From Duganella sp. SG902 (GTDB lineage: Bacteria; Pseudomonadota; Gammaproteobacteria; Burkholderiales; Burkholderiaceae_D), in the NCBI RefSeq assembly GCF_013376005.1, contig NZ_JABMJK010000018.1, forward strand, positions 50,191 through 114,190: DNA of 64,000 nucleotides. The letters run 5' to 3'. Under the pieces are notes generated by a model, which saw only the letters and a program-made list of their open reading frames with translations, made no database searches and was not told the DNA's origin. The position numbers and the translations under genes are program-made. Positions within the stretch are counted from its first letter, which is position 1; each line of letters opens with the position of its first letter. Positions 19,575 to 28,019 of the stretch are shown piece by piece.

Positions 19575-21245
19575 ATGGAAGTCAATAAAAAAGAAATCAG
19601 CGTGGCCGCGCGACTAGGGACCGGCTTTGGCATTATCTTGGCAATGATGCTGGTGCTGTCGGTGCTGAGCGTGTTCAAGGTGAACGCCATCGACAACAGC
19701 CTGCTGCACATCAGCGAGGTGAATAACGTCAAGCAGCGCTACGCGATCAATTTTCGCGGCAGCGTGCATGACCGCGCCATCGCGCTGCGCGACGTGACGC
19801 TGGTCAGCGACGCCGAGCTGTCCAGCGTGACGGCCTTGATCGACAAGCTGGATACCGAATACCAGCTGTCCGCCAAGCCGCTGGACGCCTTGTTCAGCGA
19901 CGCCAAGGCGAAAATCCTGCCGCGGGAGCGCGACTGGCTGGAGAAGATCAAGCAAAGCGAGGCCCGGACCACGCCGCTGATCAGGAAGATTATCGACGCG
20001 CGGCGCGCCGGCGACATCGAGGGCGCGCGCAAGATGATGCTGGAGCAGGCCAAGCCGGCTTTCGTCGATTGGCTGGCCAGCATCAACGGCTTTATCGACC
20101 AGGAGGAAGACATGACCGAGGCCGAATCGGCCCTGGCGCGTCATGGCGCGCATAACTTCCAATCGTTGGCGCTGGCCGCGGTGGCGATCGCCATCGCCAT
20201 CGGTGTGGTGGTGGCGTGGCGTGTGACGCGGTATCTGCTGCGCGCGCTGGGCGCCGAGCCGGCGGAGGTGAAGGCGCTGGCCAACGCGGTCGATCGCGGC
20301 GAGCTGTATCACGAGGTGGAACCGCGCGGGCGGGACCAAGACAGCATCATGGCGGTGCTGGTGAAGATGAGCCGCAACCTGCGCACCACGGTGACCGAGG
20401 TGCACGAGGCGGCGGTGGCAGTGAGCAGCATCAGCGATCAGATCTCCGAACAGAACCAGCATTTGTCGAGCCGCACCGAGGATCAGGCCAGCTCGCTGGA
20501 GGAAACCGCGTCCGCCATGGAGGAACTGACCGCCACCGTCAAACAGAACGCCGACAGCGCGCGCGACGCCAACACGCTGGCGCAGAACGCGTCCGACATC
20601 GCCAGCAAAGGCGGCGAGATTGTCGGCGAGGTGGTGCAGACCATGAACTCGATCGATGAATCCTCACGCAAGATCGAGGAGATTATCAGTGTGATCGATG
20701 GTATCGCGTTCCAGACCAATATCCTGGCCTTGAACGCGGCGGTGGAAGCCGCGCGCGCCGGCGAGCAGGGACGCGGCTTCGCGGTGGTGGCGACCGAGGT
20801 GCGCAATCTGGCGCAGCGCAGCTCCACCGCCGCGCGCGAGGTGAAATCGCTGATCGACGAATCGGTGGCCAAGATCCACGCCGGCACTCAGCTGGTGGAA
20901 CACGCTGGTAGTACAATGCGTGACATTGTCGACAGCGTCAAACAGGTGAGTGATATGGTGGGAGCGATTACGCTGGCCAGCGATGAGCAGCGCCAGGGCA
21001 TCGAGGAAGTCAACCGCGCGATTTCGCAGATGGACCAGGTGACGCAGCAAAACGCCGCGCTGGTCGAACACGCGGCCGGCGAAGTGGAGGTGCTGCAGGA
21101 CCAGGCGGCGCAGCTGAATCACGCGGTCAGCGTGTTCAAGACTCAGCGCGATGGCTGGCACGGCGCGTCCGCGTTGGCGAGTGCGGCGCCGGCGGGCGGC
21201 GTGCGCGCCACGGCCGGCCTGCTGCCGGCGCCCGTTGGAGCCTGA
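19575..21245 (+). CDS. Methyl-accepting chemotaxis protein
   Basis: A 556-residue chemoreceptor. Residues 16-38 form the first membrane segment, 39-190 a periplasmic four-helix-bundle sensor, about 193-213 the second membrane segment, then a HAMP domain and the long signalling hairpin with the conserved tip IAFQTNILALNAAVEAARAG. The ligand is unknown. The tail ends in a Pro/Ala-rich stretch and shows no NWETF-type pentapeptide. A GGAG ribosome site precedes the ATG. The next gene, a GAF-EAL protein, starts two bases after its stop, so the two are coupled. Confidence 0.92.
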   Translation: MEVNKKEISVAARLGTGFGIILAMMLVLSVLSVFKVNAIDNSLLHISEVNNVKQRYAINFRGSVHDRAIALRDVTLVSDAELSSVTALIDKLDTEYQLSAKPLDALFSDAKAKILPRERDWLEKIKQSEARTTPLIRKIIDARRAGDIEGARKMMLEQAKPAFVDWLASINGFIDQEEDMTEAESALARHGAHNFQSLALAAVAIAIAIGVVVAWRVTRYLLRALGAEPAEVKALANAVDRGELYHEVEPRGRDQDSIMAVLVKMSRNLRTTVTEVHEAAVAVSSISDQISEQNQHLSSRTEDQASSLEETASAMEELTATVKQNADSARDANTLAQNASDIASKGGEIVGEVVQTMNSIDESSRKIEEIISVIDGIAFQTNILALNAAVEAARAGEQGRGFAVVATEVRNLAQRSSTAAREVKSLIDESVAKIHAGTQLVEHAGSTMRDIVDSVKQVSDMVGAITLASDEQRQGIEEVNRAISQMDQVTQQNAALVEHAAGEVEVLQDQAAQLNHAVSVFKTQRDGWHGASALASAAPAGGVRATAGLLPAPVGA

Positions 21246-21247
21246 CG

Positions 21248-23038
21248 ATGGGGGAAATCCTGCTCAAGCAGTCGGAGCCCGAGCGCCTGCGGGCGCTCCA
21301 GCAACTGGGCATCCTGAATACCAACACCAGCGAGTATTTCGACGGCATCACCAGGCTGGCGATGGAGATGTACGGCGTGGCCGGCTCCTACATCTCACTG
21401 CTGGACAGCGACCGCCAGTGGCTCAAGTCCACCGTGGGTTTCTGTCCGCCGAACACGCAGCGCGACCAGACCTTCTGCACCTACACCATCCAGCAAGCCA
21501 GCGTGCTGGTGGTGGAGGACACGCTGCTGGACGAACGTTTCGTCAACAACTCCATGGTCACCGGACCGCAAGCCGTGCGCTTCTACGCCGGCGCGCCGCT
21601 GATCACGCACGACGGTTATGCGATCGGCGCGCTGTGCCTGATCGATACCCGGCCGCGCAGCCTGACCGCCGCCGAGAAGGATAGGCTGACGACGCTGGCC
21701 GGCATGGTCATGGCCCACATCACGCTGGGCCGCGCGGTCGGCCATGTGGATGCGGTGAGCGGCATGCCGAACAAGTACCAGCTGTTTGAAGACCTGACCG
21801 CGCAAGCGCGCGATCACGCCGGCCAGCGGCGCGTGCTGGCGGACATCGACATGCCCGACGCCGCCAAGGCCTTTGAGATCATCCGTGTGCTGGGCGTGGC
21901 GGTGTACGACGATCTGGTACGTGAAGTCGGCGCCCGCCTGGTGCGATTGTTCGAGGGCAGGGCGCATGTGTATCACCTGACCGACGCGCGCTTCGCGGTT
22001 CTCTCAAGGGATGAGGAGACCGAACGCTTCATCGAGTACCTGCACAGCCTTGAGCCGGAGTTGCTGGCGCCTTTCAACAGCCTGAATATCCCGATGGTGC
22101 TGCCCAGCTTCGGCGGCATCGTGGTGTTCGACCTGTGCGCCCATTCGGCCAAGGACGCGCCGCGCAAGGCCGCTTCCGCCATCAACCTGTCGCTGGTCAA
22201 CCAGCGGCGCTGGAGCCTTTACAGCAATACCGAAGACGAAAAACAGAAGCGCGCCTTCCGCTTGCTGAACGACGTGCGTCATGCCATCGCCAACGACCAT
22301 TTCGAGCTGGTGTACCAGCCCAAGCACGAACTGGGCAGCGGCGCCTGCCTGGCCGCCGAGGCGCTGCTGCGCTGGGCCCATCCGGAACTGGGGCCGGTGT
22401 CGCCGGCGGAGTTCATTCCGCTGATCGAGAAGACGGCGCTGATCGGACCCTTGAGCCACTGGGTGATACGCACGGCCATCAGGCAAATCGCGGAATGGCA
22501 TGCGGCGGGCAATTCGATCAAGGTGGCGATCAACCTGTCGGCGTACAACTTCGAGGAGCCGGATATCGTCGAACGCCTGGCGGCCACCTGCCGCGAGTTT
22601 GACGTCGATCCGCGCTACGTGGAAATCGAGTGCACCGAGGGCATCTGGATGGAAGGTCCCGGCATCCTGAAAGCGCTGCACGGCATCCGCGACCTGGGCA
22701 TGAGCCTCGCGCTGGACGATTTCGGCACCGGCTACAGCAACTTCGCGTATCTGCAGAAGGTGCCGGCCACTGTGGTGAAGGTGGACCAATCGTTGATACG
22801 CAACGTCGACGCCAACCCGCGCGATCAACGCATCGTGCGTTCGCTGATCGGGCTTGCGCGCGAGCTGGATTACCTGGTGGTGGCCGAAGGCGTGGAGACC
22901 GAGCAGTCGCTGGGCCTGATCCGCGACTGGGGCTGCGACCTGGCGCAAGGCTATCACTTCGCTAAGCCGCTGAGCGCCGCCGCCTTCCTCGCGCACGCCA
23001 TCCAGTACAGGGAAAGTCATACGGCGATAGCAGCCTGA
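21248..23038 (+). CDS. GAF-EAL c-di-GMP phosphodiesterase with degenerate GGDEF
   Basis: The 596-residue protein has an N-terminal GAF sensor (about 20-160), a degenerate GGDEF domain (about 165-330; YHLTDARFAVL stands where RxGGDEF should be) and a C-terminal EAL domain (about 340-590). The EAL domain keeps the catalytic residues: AAEALLRW, INLSAYN, IECTEG, DDFGTGYSN, KVDQSL and AEGVETEQ. So it should break c-di-GMP to pGpG but not make it, with the dead GGDEF perhaps binding GTP or acting structurally. It is cotranscribed with the chemoreceptor before it. Confidence 0.9.
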   Translation: MGEILLKQSEPERLRALQQLGILNTNTSEYFDGITRLAMEMYGVAGSYISLLDSDRQWLKSTVGFCPPNTQRDQTFCTYTIQQASVLVVEDTLLDERFVNNSMVTGPQAVRFYAGAPLITHDGYAIGALCLIDTRPRSLTAAEKDRLTTLAGMVMAHITLGRAVGHVDAVSGMPNKYQLFEDLTAQARDHAGQRRVLADIDMPDAAKAFEIIRVLGVAVYDDLVREVGARLVRLFEGRAHVYHLTDARFAVLSRDEETERFIEYLHSLEPELLAPFNSLNIPMVLPSFGGIVVFDLCAHSAKDAPRKAASAINLSLVNQRRWSLYSNTEDEKQKRAFRLLNDVRHAIANDHFELVYQPKHELGSGACLAAEALLRWAHPELGPVSPAEFIPLIEKTALIGPLSHWVIRTAIRQIAEWHAAGNSIKVAINLSAYNFEEPDIVERLAATCREFDVDPRYVEIECTEGIWMEGPGILKALHGIRDLGMSLALDDFGTGYSNFAYLQKVPATVVKVDQSLIRNVDANPRDQRIVRSLIGLARELDYLVVAEGVETEQSLGLIRDWGCDLAQGYHFAKPLSAAAFLAHAIQYRESHTAIAA

Positions 23039-23055
23039 GGATAGCAATTTGGCAC

Positions 23056-23061
23056 TATAAT
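23056..23061 (+). promoter_or_regulatory. Perfect -10 hexamer at the DUF2799 gene start
   Basis: TATAAT ends eight bases before the ATG at 23069. The predicted transcription start would fall within a base or two of the ATG, and no ribosome binding site fits between, so the mRNA may be leaderless. The -35 region is weak. Confidence 0.45.
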
Positions 23062-23068
23062 TCAGGCC

Positions 23069-24442
23069 ATGAAAACTTCATTGCGCCTGATACCCCTGAT
23101 CCTGCTGCTGGCCGGCTGCCAGTCCCACATGCAGCGCGTGGCCGACTGCAAGGTCGGTGACTGGAACGCCATCGGCCACAAGGACGGCTTGCTCGGCGAG
23201 CCTGCCAACTATGCCGAGCGCAAGGACTTTTGCGACGACCACGCCGACAAGCCGGCGGCGACGGGTGCCGCCACGCGCTATGCGACCGGTTGGGCGCAAG
23301 GGAACTGGGACTTGTGGTACACCCGTGGCGGCACGGATGGCAAGGCCGGCGCGCAAGCGCAGTACGAGCGTCATGCCGCCAGCGAGGACGTGCGCAAGCA
23401 CAAGACGCCGCTTAATCCCGCCGCCTACGACGCCGGCTGGCTGGCTGGGAATTCCGACTACTGGCGCGGCGTCGGCCTGCGCGAAGGCGCCGCCGGCCAG
23501 GCGCTGACACAAAAGGAAGCCAATCGTGGCAAGGCGGCCGCCGCGCAGCTGCGGTTTGACGATCAGGCTTACACCAACGGCTGGCGCGCCGGCAATCGCA
23601 CCTTCTGGTCGGACGCCGGCGCCAACGATGCCCGCAACGGCATTCCTGACAGCGAGTTCCGCAACCGCGCGGCCGCCGCGCGCAGCGCCGGCGTCGACGT
23701 GCAGGAAGATTCCTACCGCGCCGCGTGGAATGCGGAAATCGTCAACTACTGGCGCAATCTCGGTACGCAGGACGCCACCAGCGGCAAGGAATTTGGCACG
23801 CGTGGCCGCGAAGCCAAGGCCAAGGGGCTGAAAATCCATGAGCGCGAATACCGCGAAGCGTGGGAAGCGCGCCTGCTCACGTACTGGCGCGACACCGGCG
23901 CGGCCGACGGCTATGGCCATCCCTTCATGCTGGAGCAGCGCATCAGCAATGCGAGCCGCGATGGCGTGTTCGTCATTCCAGGCACGCAGGATGCGTACAC
24001 CAACGCATGGCGGGCGGAGAACGCGCGCTACTGCACGCCGGACAATGCCTTTGAGCGCGGCCGCGCGAATAGCGGCATGGCGGTGGAGGTTTGCGCCCCG
24101 GCGCTGCAAAACCAGTTGAAGCACGCCTATGTGAGCGGTCAGGATTTCGAGATCGCCGCGGCCAAGCACCGCCAGGCGGTGGACGAGGCCAATGAACTGG
24201 CCAGTCGGGTGCGCGATGCGCGCGGACGCCTGGGAAGACTGGAACGCGAGATTCGCGCCAATCTGGAACAGAAAGACCGTCCCGTCAACGACGAAACGGC
24301 CAAGCAGGACCGGCGCCGCGAACAGGAGCGGCGCGAGTTGAACGATTACCTGCAGCGGCTTGAACGCCAGCTGGACGATGCCCGCCGTTGGGTGGATCGC
24401 CATGACCAGCAAATGCAACGCCTGCGCCGCGAGATCTATTAG
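23069..24442 (+). CDS. DUF2799 repeat lipoprotein
   Basis: The 457-residue protein is a lipoprotein: LILLLAGCQ puts the lipidated Cys at residue 17. After a DUF2799-like start (DCKVGDWNAIGHKDGL) it has six related units of about 40-50 residues, each with an aromatic-x-x-x-W-x-A/Q core followed by YWR-x-x-G: YATGWAQGNWDLWYTRGG, YDAGWLAGNSDYWRGVGL, YTNGWRAGNRTFWSDAGA, YRAAWNAEIVNYWRNLGT, YREAWEARLLTYWRDTGA and YTNAWRAENARY. The last 100 residues form a charged coiled coil. Function unknown; it would sit on a membrane facing the periplasm. Confidence 0.8.
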   Translation: MKTSLRLIPLILLLAGCQSHMQRVADCKVGDWNAIGHKDGLLGEPANYAERKDFCDDHADKPAATGAATRYATGWAQGNWDLWYTRGGTDGKAGAQAQYERHAASEDVRKHKTPLNPAAYDAGWLAGNSDYWRGVGLREGAAGQALTQKEANRGKAAAAQLRFDDQAYTNGWRAGNRTFWSDAGANDARNGIPDSEFRNRAAAARSAGVDVQEDSYRAAWNAEIVNYWRNLGTQDATSGKEFGTRGREAKAKGLKIHEREYREAWEARLLTYWRDTGAADGYGHPFMLEQRISNASRDGVFVIPGTQDAYTNAWRAENARYCTPDNAFERGRANSGMAVEVCAPALQNQLKHAYVSGQDFEIAAAKHRQAVDEANELASRVRDARGRLGRLEREIRANLEQKDRPVNDETAKQDRRREQERRELNDYLQRLERQLDDARRWVDRHDQQMQRLRREIY

Positions 24443-24473
24443 AGCCCGTTCAGTTGCACTTTTTTCGATGGTA

Positions 24474-24492
24474 AATGAGAGTGATTTGCATT
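24474..24492 (+). promoter_or_regulatory. Candidate Fur box upstream of the PepSY gene
   Basis: TGAGAGTGATTTGCA (24476-24490) matches 11 of 14 defined positions of the Fur core TGATAATNATTATCA. It is centred in a wider dyad, ATGGTAA at 24468-24474 and TTACCAT at 24491-24497, with the same centre within one base. It lies 37 bases before the ATG of a PepSY protein of the kind often repressed by iron-loaded Fur. Confidence 0.55.
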
Positions 24493-24528
24493 ACCATTGG
24501 AGCCTAAGTACAGTAACTGGATAACAAA

Positions 24529-25671
24529 ATGACACCAATCAACGTCCGCCGCTGGGCATGGGTACACAAGTGGAGCAGCCTGGTCTGCACCGTGTTCATG
24601 CTGCTGTTGTGTGTGACCGGGCTGCCGCTGATCTATCACCACGAGATCGACCACGCGCTGGGCAACGCCATCGAGGCGCCAGCCATGCCGGCCGACACGC
24701 CGAAGGCCAGCCTGGATGACGTGATCGCCGCCGGCAAGTCGCTGTATCCGAACAAGGTGGCGATGTACCTGTCGCAGGAGGCGGACGAACCGGCGATCTG
24801 GTACCTGACCATGGGTGACAATCCGACCGACGAGAAATTCAAGTCGATCGCGGTCGATGCGCGCACCGCCAAGGTGCTGGGCGAGCCCTCGTTCGAGGGC
24901 AGCTTCCTGGGCGTGATGTTCCACCTGCACGTGGACTTGTACGCGGGCCTGTGGGGCAAGCTGTTCCTCGGTTTCATGGGGCTGCTGCTGGTGATCGCGA
25001 TTATCTCGGGCGTGGTGTTGTACGCGCCGTTCATGCGCAAGCTCGATTTCGGCGAGGTGCGGCGCGAGCGTGGTCCGCGCGTGAAGTGGCTGGACCTGCA
25101 CAATATGCTGGGCATCGTCACGCTGACCTGGGCGTTCGTGGTTGGCGCCACCGGCATGATCAACACCTGGGCGGACCTGATGCTGAAGTACTGGCAGGCC
25201 ACCGAAATGGCGGAGATGGTGGCGCCTTACAAAGGCATGCCGGCGCCAACGCAACTGGGTTCGATGCAGAAATCGCTGGAGCATGCGGTGGCGGTCGAAC
25301 CGGGCATGAAGATCGGCTTCGTGGCTTTCCCGGGTACGCCGTTTACCAGCCCTCACCACTACGGTATTTTCATGCGCGGGGACGAAGCGCTGACGTCGCG
25401 CCTGTACAAGCCGGTGTTGATCGACGCGCAAACCACCGAGATCACGGATCGCCGCGAGTTGCCGTGGTATCTCACCGGTCTGTTGATTTCGCAGCCGCTG
25501 CACTTCGGTGACTATGGCGGCGCGTGGATGCAGTTCCTGTGGGCGGCGCTGGATGTGATAACGATTTTTGTGCTGGGCAGCGGCCTGTATCTGTGGCTCA
25601 AGCGCGGCGCGCCGGCGCCGGCGCGGACTGCGGCCGCCGTCAAGGAAGAGGCGCTGGAGGCGACGGCATGA
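24529..25671 (+). CDS. PepSY-associated membrane protein (iron-uptake type)
   Basis: A 380-residue protein with four membrane segments: near the N-terminus (about 15-40), two around 145-175 and 200-220, and one near 345-365. It has the PepSY_TM pattern with WVHKWSSLVCTVFML, HLHVDLYAGLWGKLFLGFMG and WLDLHNMLGIVTL; the His residues may hold haem. Relatives such as PiuB and FegB-like proteins work in siderophore iron reduction and uptake. A Fur-box candidate lies upstream. The ATG of a small membrane protein overlaps its stop. Confidence 0.83.
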   Translation: MTPINVRRWAWVHKWSSLVCTVFMLLLCVTGLPLIYHHEIDHALGNAIEAPAMPADTPKASLDDVIAAGKSLYPNKVAMYLSQEADEPAIWYLTMGDNPTDEKFKSIAVDARTAKVLGEPSFEGSFLGVMFHLHVDLYAGLWGKLFLGFMGLLLVIAIISGVVLYAPFMRKLDFGEVRRERGPRVKWLDLHNMLGIVTLTWAFVVGATGMINTWADLMLKYWQATEMAEMVAPYKGMPAPTQLGSMQKSLEHAVAVEPGMKIGFVAFPGTPFTSPHHYGIFMRGDEALTSRLYKPVLIDAQTTEITDRRELPWYLTGLLISQPLHFGDYGGAWMQFLWAALDVITIFVLGSGLYLWLKRGAPAPARTAAAVKEEALEATA

Positions 25672-25850
25672 ACGGTCCATTCATGCGCATGTGGGGCGCG
25701 CCGATCGCGCTGGCCATCCTGACCGTCATCGGACTGCTGTCGGCGCTGGTCGGTGATGGCGTCTGGGATCATGTATCCGCCGTCGCACTCGGCGTGCCGG
25801 TGCTGCTGTGCTGCTGGTATGGCTTGCGGCGGCGCACAAAAAACGATTGA
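25668..25850 (+). CDS. Small two-helix membrane protein
   Basis: A 60-residue hydrophobic protein (MNGPFMRMWGAPIALAILTV...) with two membrane segments and a basic tail RRRTKND. Its ATG overlaps the stop of the PepSY gene (ATGA), so it is translated with it. Small proteins of this kind commonly follow PepSY genes in iron-regulated operons in proteobacteria. Exact function unknown. Confidence 0.7.
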   Translation: MNGPFMRMWGAPIALAILTVIGLLSALVGDGVWDHVSAVALGVPVLLCCWYGLRRRTKND

Positions 25851-25874
25851 TTTATTTGCATGGGTTGATATGAT
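25847..25874 (+). promoter_or_regulatory. Candidate promoter of the pta-ack-fabI operon
   Basis: TTGATT (25847-25852) and TATGAT (25869-25874) are spaced by 16 bases and resemble sigma-70 boxes (4 of 6 and 5 of 6). A strong AAGGAG ribosome binding site at 25890-25895 precedes the ATG at 25901. Confidence 0.4.
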
Positions 25875-25900
25875 TTCCATGCTGCCTACAAGGAGATCGC

Positions 25901-26821
25901 ATGGAAGTATCACATCCGCACTACGATAGACTGATTGCCGCGGCGCGGCACGCAGGGCCGGTGACCGTGGCGGTTGCCCATCCATGCGACCGCAATGCGT
26001 TGGAGGGCGCGCTCGATGCGGCCAAAATCGGCATCATCAAGCCGATATTGGTGGGACCGCGCGAGCGTATCCGCCAGGCGGCCGAGGCGGCGCGGCTGGA
26101 CATTTCCGCGCTGCCGCTGATCGACACGGAGCACAGTCACGCTTCGGCCGCGAAGGCGGTGGAGCTGGTGCGCGCAGGGCAGGCGTCCGCGCTGATGAAG
26201 GGTAGCCTGCACACCGATGAACTGATGGGCGCCGTGGTGGACACCGCCACCGGCCTGCGCACCGCGCGCCGGCTTAGCCATTGTTTTGTGATGGACGTGC
26301 CGGGCCGCGCCGAGCCGCTGATTATCACCGACGCCGCCGTCAATATCATTCCCACTTTGAACGACAAGGTCGATATCGTGCAAAACGCGATCGATCTGGC
26401 GCGCGTGTTGCGCTTCGATCCCGTCAAGGTGGCGATACTGGCCGCCGTGGAGACGGTCAGCGCCAAAATGCCTTCCACCATCGACGCCGCCGCGCTGTGC
26501 AAGATGGCCGATCGCGGCCAGATTACCGGCGCATTGATCGATGGTCCGCTGGCGATGGACAACGCCATCGATCCGGAGGCGGCGGCTATCAAGCACCTGG
26601 TGTCGCCGGTGGCCGGCCAGGCCAATGTGCTGGTGGCGCCCGACCTGGAGGCTGGCAATATGCTGGCCAAGAGCCTGACCTTCATGGCCGGCGCCAGCGC
26701 GGCCGGCATCGTGCTTGGCGCGCGTGTACCGGTGATCCTCACCAGCCGTGCGGATACTGTACAGGCACGGTTGGCGTCGTGTGCGGTGGCTGTACTGGTG
26801 GCGCACAGTGCCGGAGGCTGA
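25901..26821 (+). CDS. Phosphate acetyl/butyryltransferase
   Basis: The 306-residue protein is the short single-domain type of phosphotransacetylase, which interconverts acyl-CoA and acyl phosphate. Family motifs include LMKGSLHTDELMGAV, ITDAAVNIIPTLNDKVDI, SAKMPSTIDAAALCKMADRG and GPLAMDNAIDPEAAAIKHL. Its N-terminus lacks the hydratase-like domain of the bifunctional form. Together with the next gene it can make ATP from acyl-CoA during fermentation or overflow metabolism. Whether it prefers acetyl, propionyl or butyryl is not visible. Confidence 0.88.
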   Translation: MEVSHPHYDRLIAAARHAGPVTVAVAHPCDRNALEGALDAAKIGIIKPILVGPRERIRQAAEAARLDISALPLIDTEHSHASAAKAVELVRAGQASALMKGSLHTDELMGAVVDTATGLRTARRLSHCFVMDVPGRAEPLIITDAAVNIIPTLNDKVDIVQNAIDLARVLRFDPVKVAILAAVETVSAKMPSTIDAAALCKMADRGQITGALIDGPLAMDNAIDPEAAAIKHLVSPVAGQANVLVAPDLEAGNMLAKSLTFMAGASAAGIVLGARVPVILTSRADTVQARLASCAVAVLVAHSAGG

Positions 26822-26825
26822 CGGC

Positions 26826-28019
26826 ATGCGGGCCAACGACAGCATCATCGTGATTAACGCCGGCTCGTCCAGCATCAAGTTCTCGATGTTCAGCGGCCCG
26901 GCGCTGGCACTGACCCTGCGCGGCAAGATAGAGAACCTGTACAGCGGCGTGGCGCGCTTCATCGCGCAGGACGCGGACGGCTGTACAGTTGGCGAGCGTG
27001 ATTGGCGGGATGGGCAGCTCGATCACGAGGGCGGCATGCGGTTCCTGTTCGATTTCGCCCAGACGCATCTCGCCGGACACCGCGTGGTGGCGGTCGGCCA
27101 CCGGATTGTGCACGGCGGCGTGGCGCACAGCGGGCCAGAGCTGCTGGATGCGGCGTTGGTGGACGAGCTGGAGAAGCTGGTGCCGTTGGCGCCGCTGCAT
27201 CTGCCGCGTAATCTGGCGCCGGTGCGCTCGCTGCTGGCGATGGCGCCGCATGTGCCGCAAATCGGCTGCTTTGATACCGCTTTCCACGTTGGCCAGCCGG
27301 AGGAGGCGCAAGCCTTCGCGCTGCCGGCGCGGATTACCGGTCTGGGTGTGCGTCGCTACGGCTTTCACGGTTTGTCTTACGAATACATTGCCAGCGTGCT
27401 GCCGCAGGCGGACCCGGCGCTCACGCACGCCAAGGTGGTGGCCGCCCATCTAGGCAACGGCGCCAGCATGTGCGCCATGCGGGCCGGGCGCAGCGTGGCC
27501 AGCACCATGGGCTTCACCGCGGTCGATGGCCTGCCGATGGGGACCCGCTGCGGCGCGCTCGATCCAGGCGTGGTGCTCTATCTGATGCAGGAGCTCGGCA
27601 TGGACGTGGCTGCGGTGCAGAAGCTGATGTACCAGGAGTCCGGGTTGTTGGGTGTGTCCGGCATTTCGTCGGACATGCGCACGCTCGAGCGGAGCGACGA
27701 TCCGCGCGCGAAGGCGGCGATCGCCTTGATGGTGTACCGCATCGGCCGCGAGCTCGGCTCGCTGGCGGCGGCGCTGGGCGGGTTGGACGCGCTGGTGTTC
27801 TCGGGCGGGATAGGTGAAAACAGCGCCAGCCTGCGGGCGGCGGTCTGCCGTGATGCCGCGTGGCTGGGCGTCGCGTTGGACGAGGCGGCCAACGCGGCCC
27901 CGGCGCCAGGGATAACGCGCATCAGTTCGGCCGACAGCAAGGTGGCTGTGTGGTTGGTGCCGGCCAACGAGGAGTTGATGATCGCGCGTCACGCGCTGGA
28001 ACTGGTGGAGGCGGCATGA
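26826..28019 (+). CDS. ackA: Acetate/propionate kinase
   Basis: The 397-residue protein has the acetokinase signatures VINAGSSSIKFSMF at the N-terminus and GHRIVHGG in the first third, FDTAFH and the adenosine-binding AHLGNGASM and FSGGIGENS. It makes ATP and acetate (or propionate) from the acyl phosphate formed by the gene before it. The ATG at 26826 lies four bases after the stop of that gene; its own stop overlaps the ATG of fabI. The start in the upstream extension was rejected because the motif should be near the N-terminus. Confidence 0.93.
   Translation: MRANDSIIVINAGSSSIKFSMFSGPALALTLRGKIENLYSGVARFIAQDADGCTVGERDWRDGQLDHEGGMRFLFDFAQTHLAGHRVVAVGHRIVHGGVAHSGPELLDAALVDELEKLVPLAPLHLPRNLAPVRSLLAMAPHVPQIGCFDTAFHVGQPEEAQAFALPARITGLGVRRYGFHGLSYEYIASVLPQADPALTHAKVVAAHLGNGASMCAMRAGRSVASTMGFTAVDGLPMGTRCGALDPGVVLYLMQELGMDVAAVQKLMYQESGLLGVSGISSDMRTLERSDDPRAKAAIALMVYRIGRELGSLAAALGGLDALVFSGGIGENSASLRAAVCRDAAWLGVALDEAANAAPAPGITRISSADSKVAVWLVPANEELMIARHALELVEAA

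Noticed and set aside
25845..25875. FNR box upstream of the pta-like gene
   Set aside because: Only the TTGAT half is present; the second half reads TTGCA.
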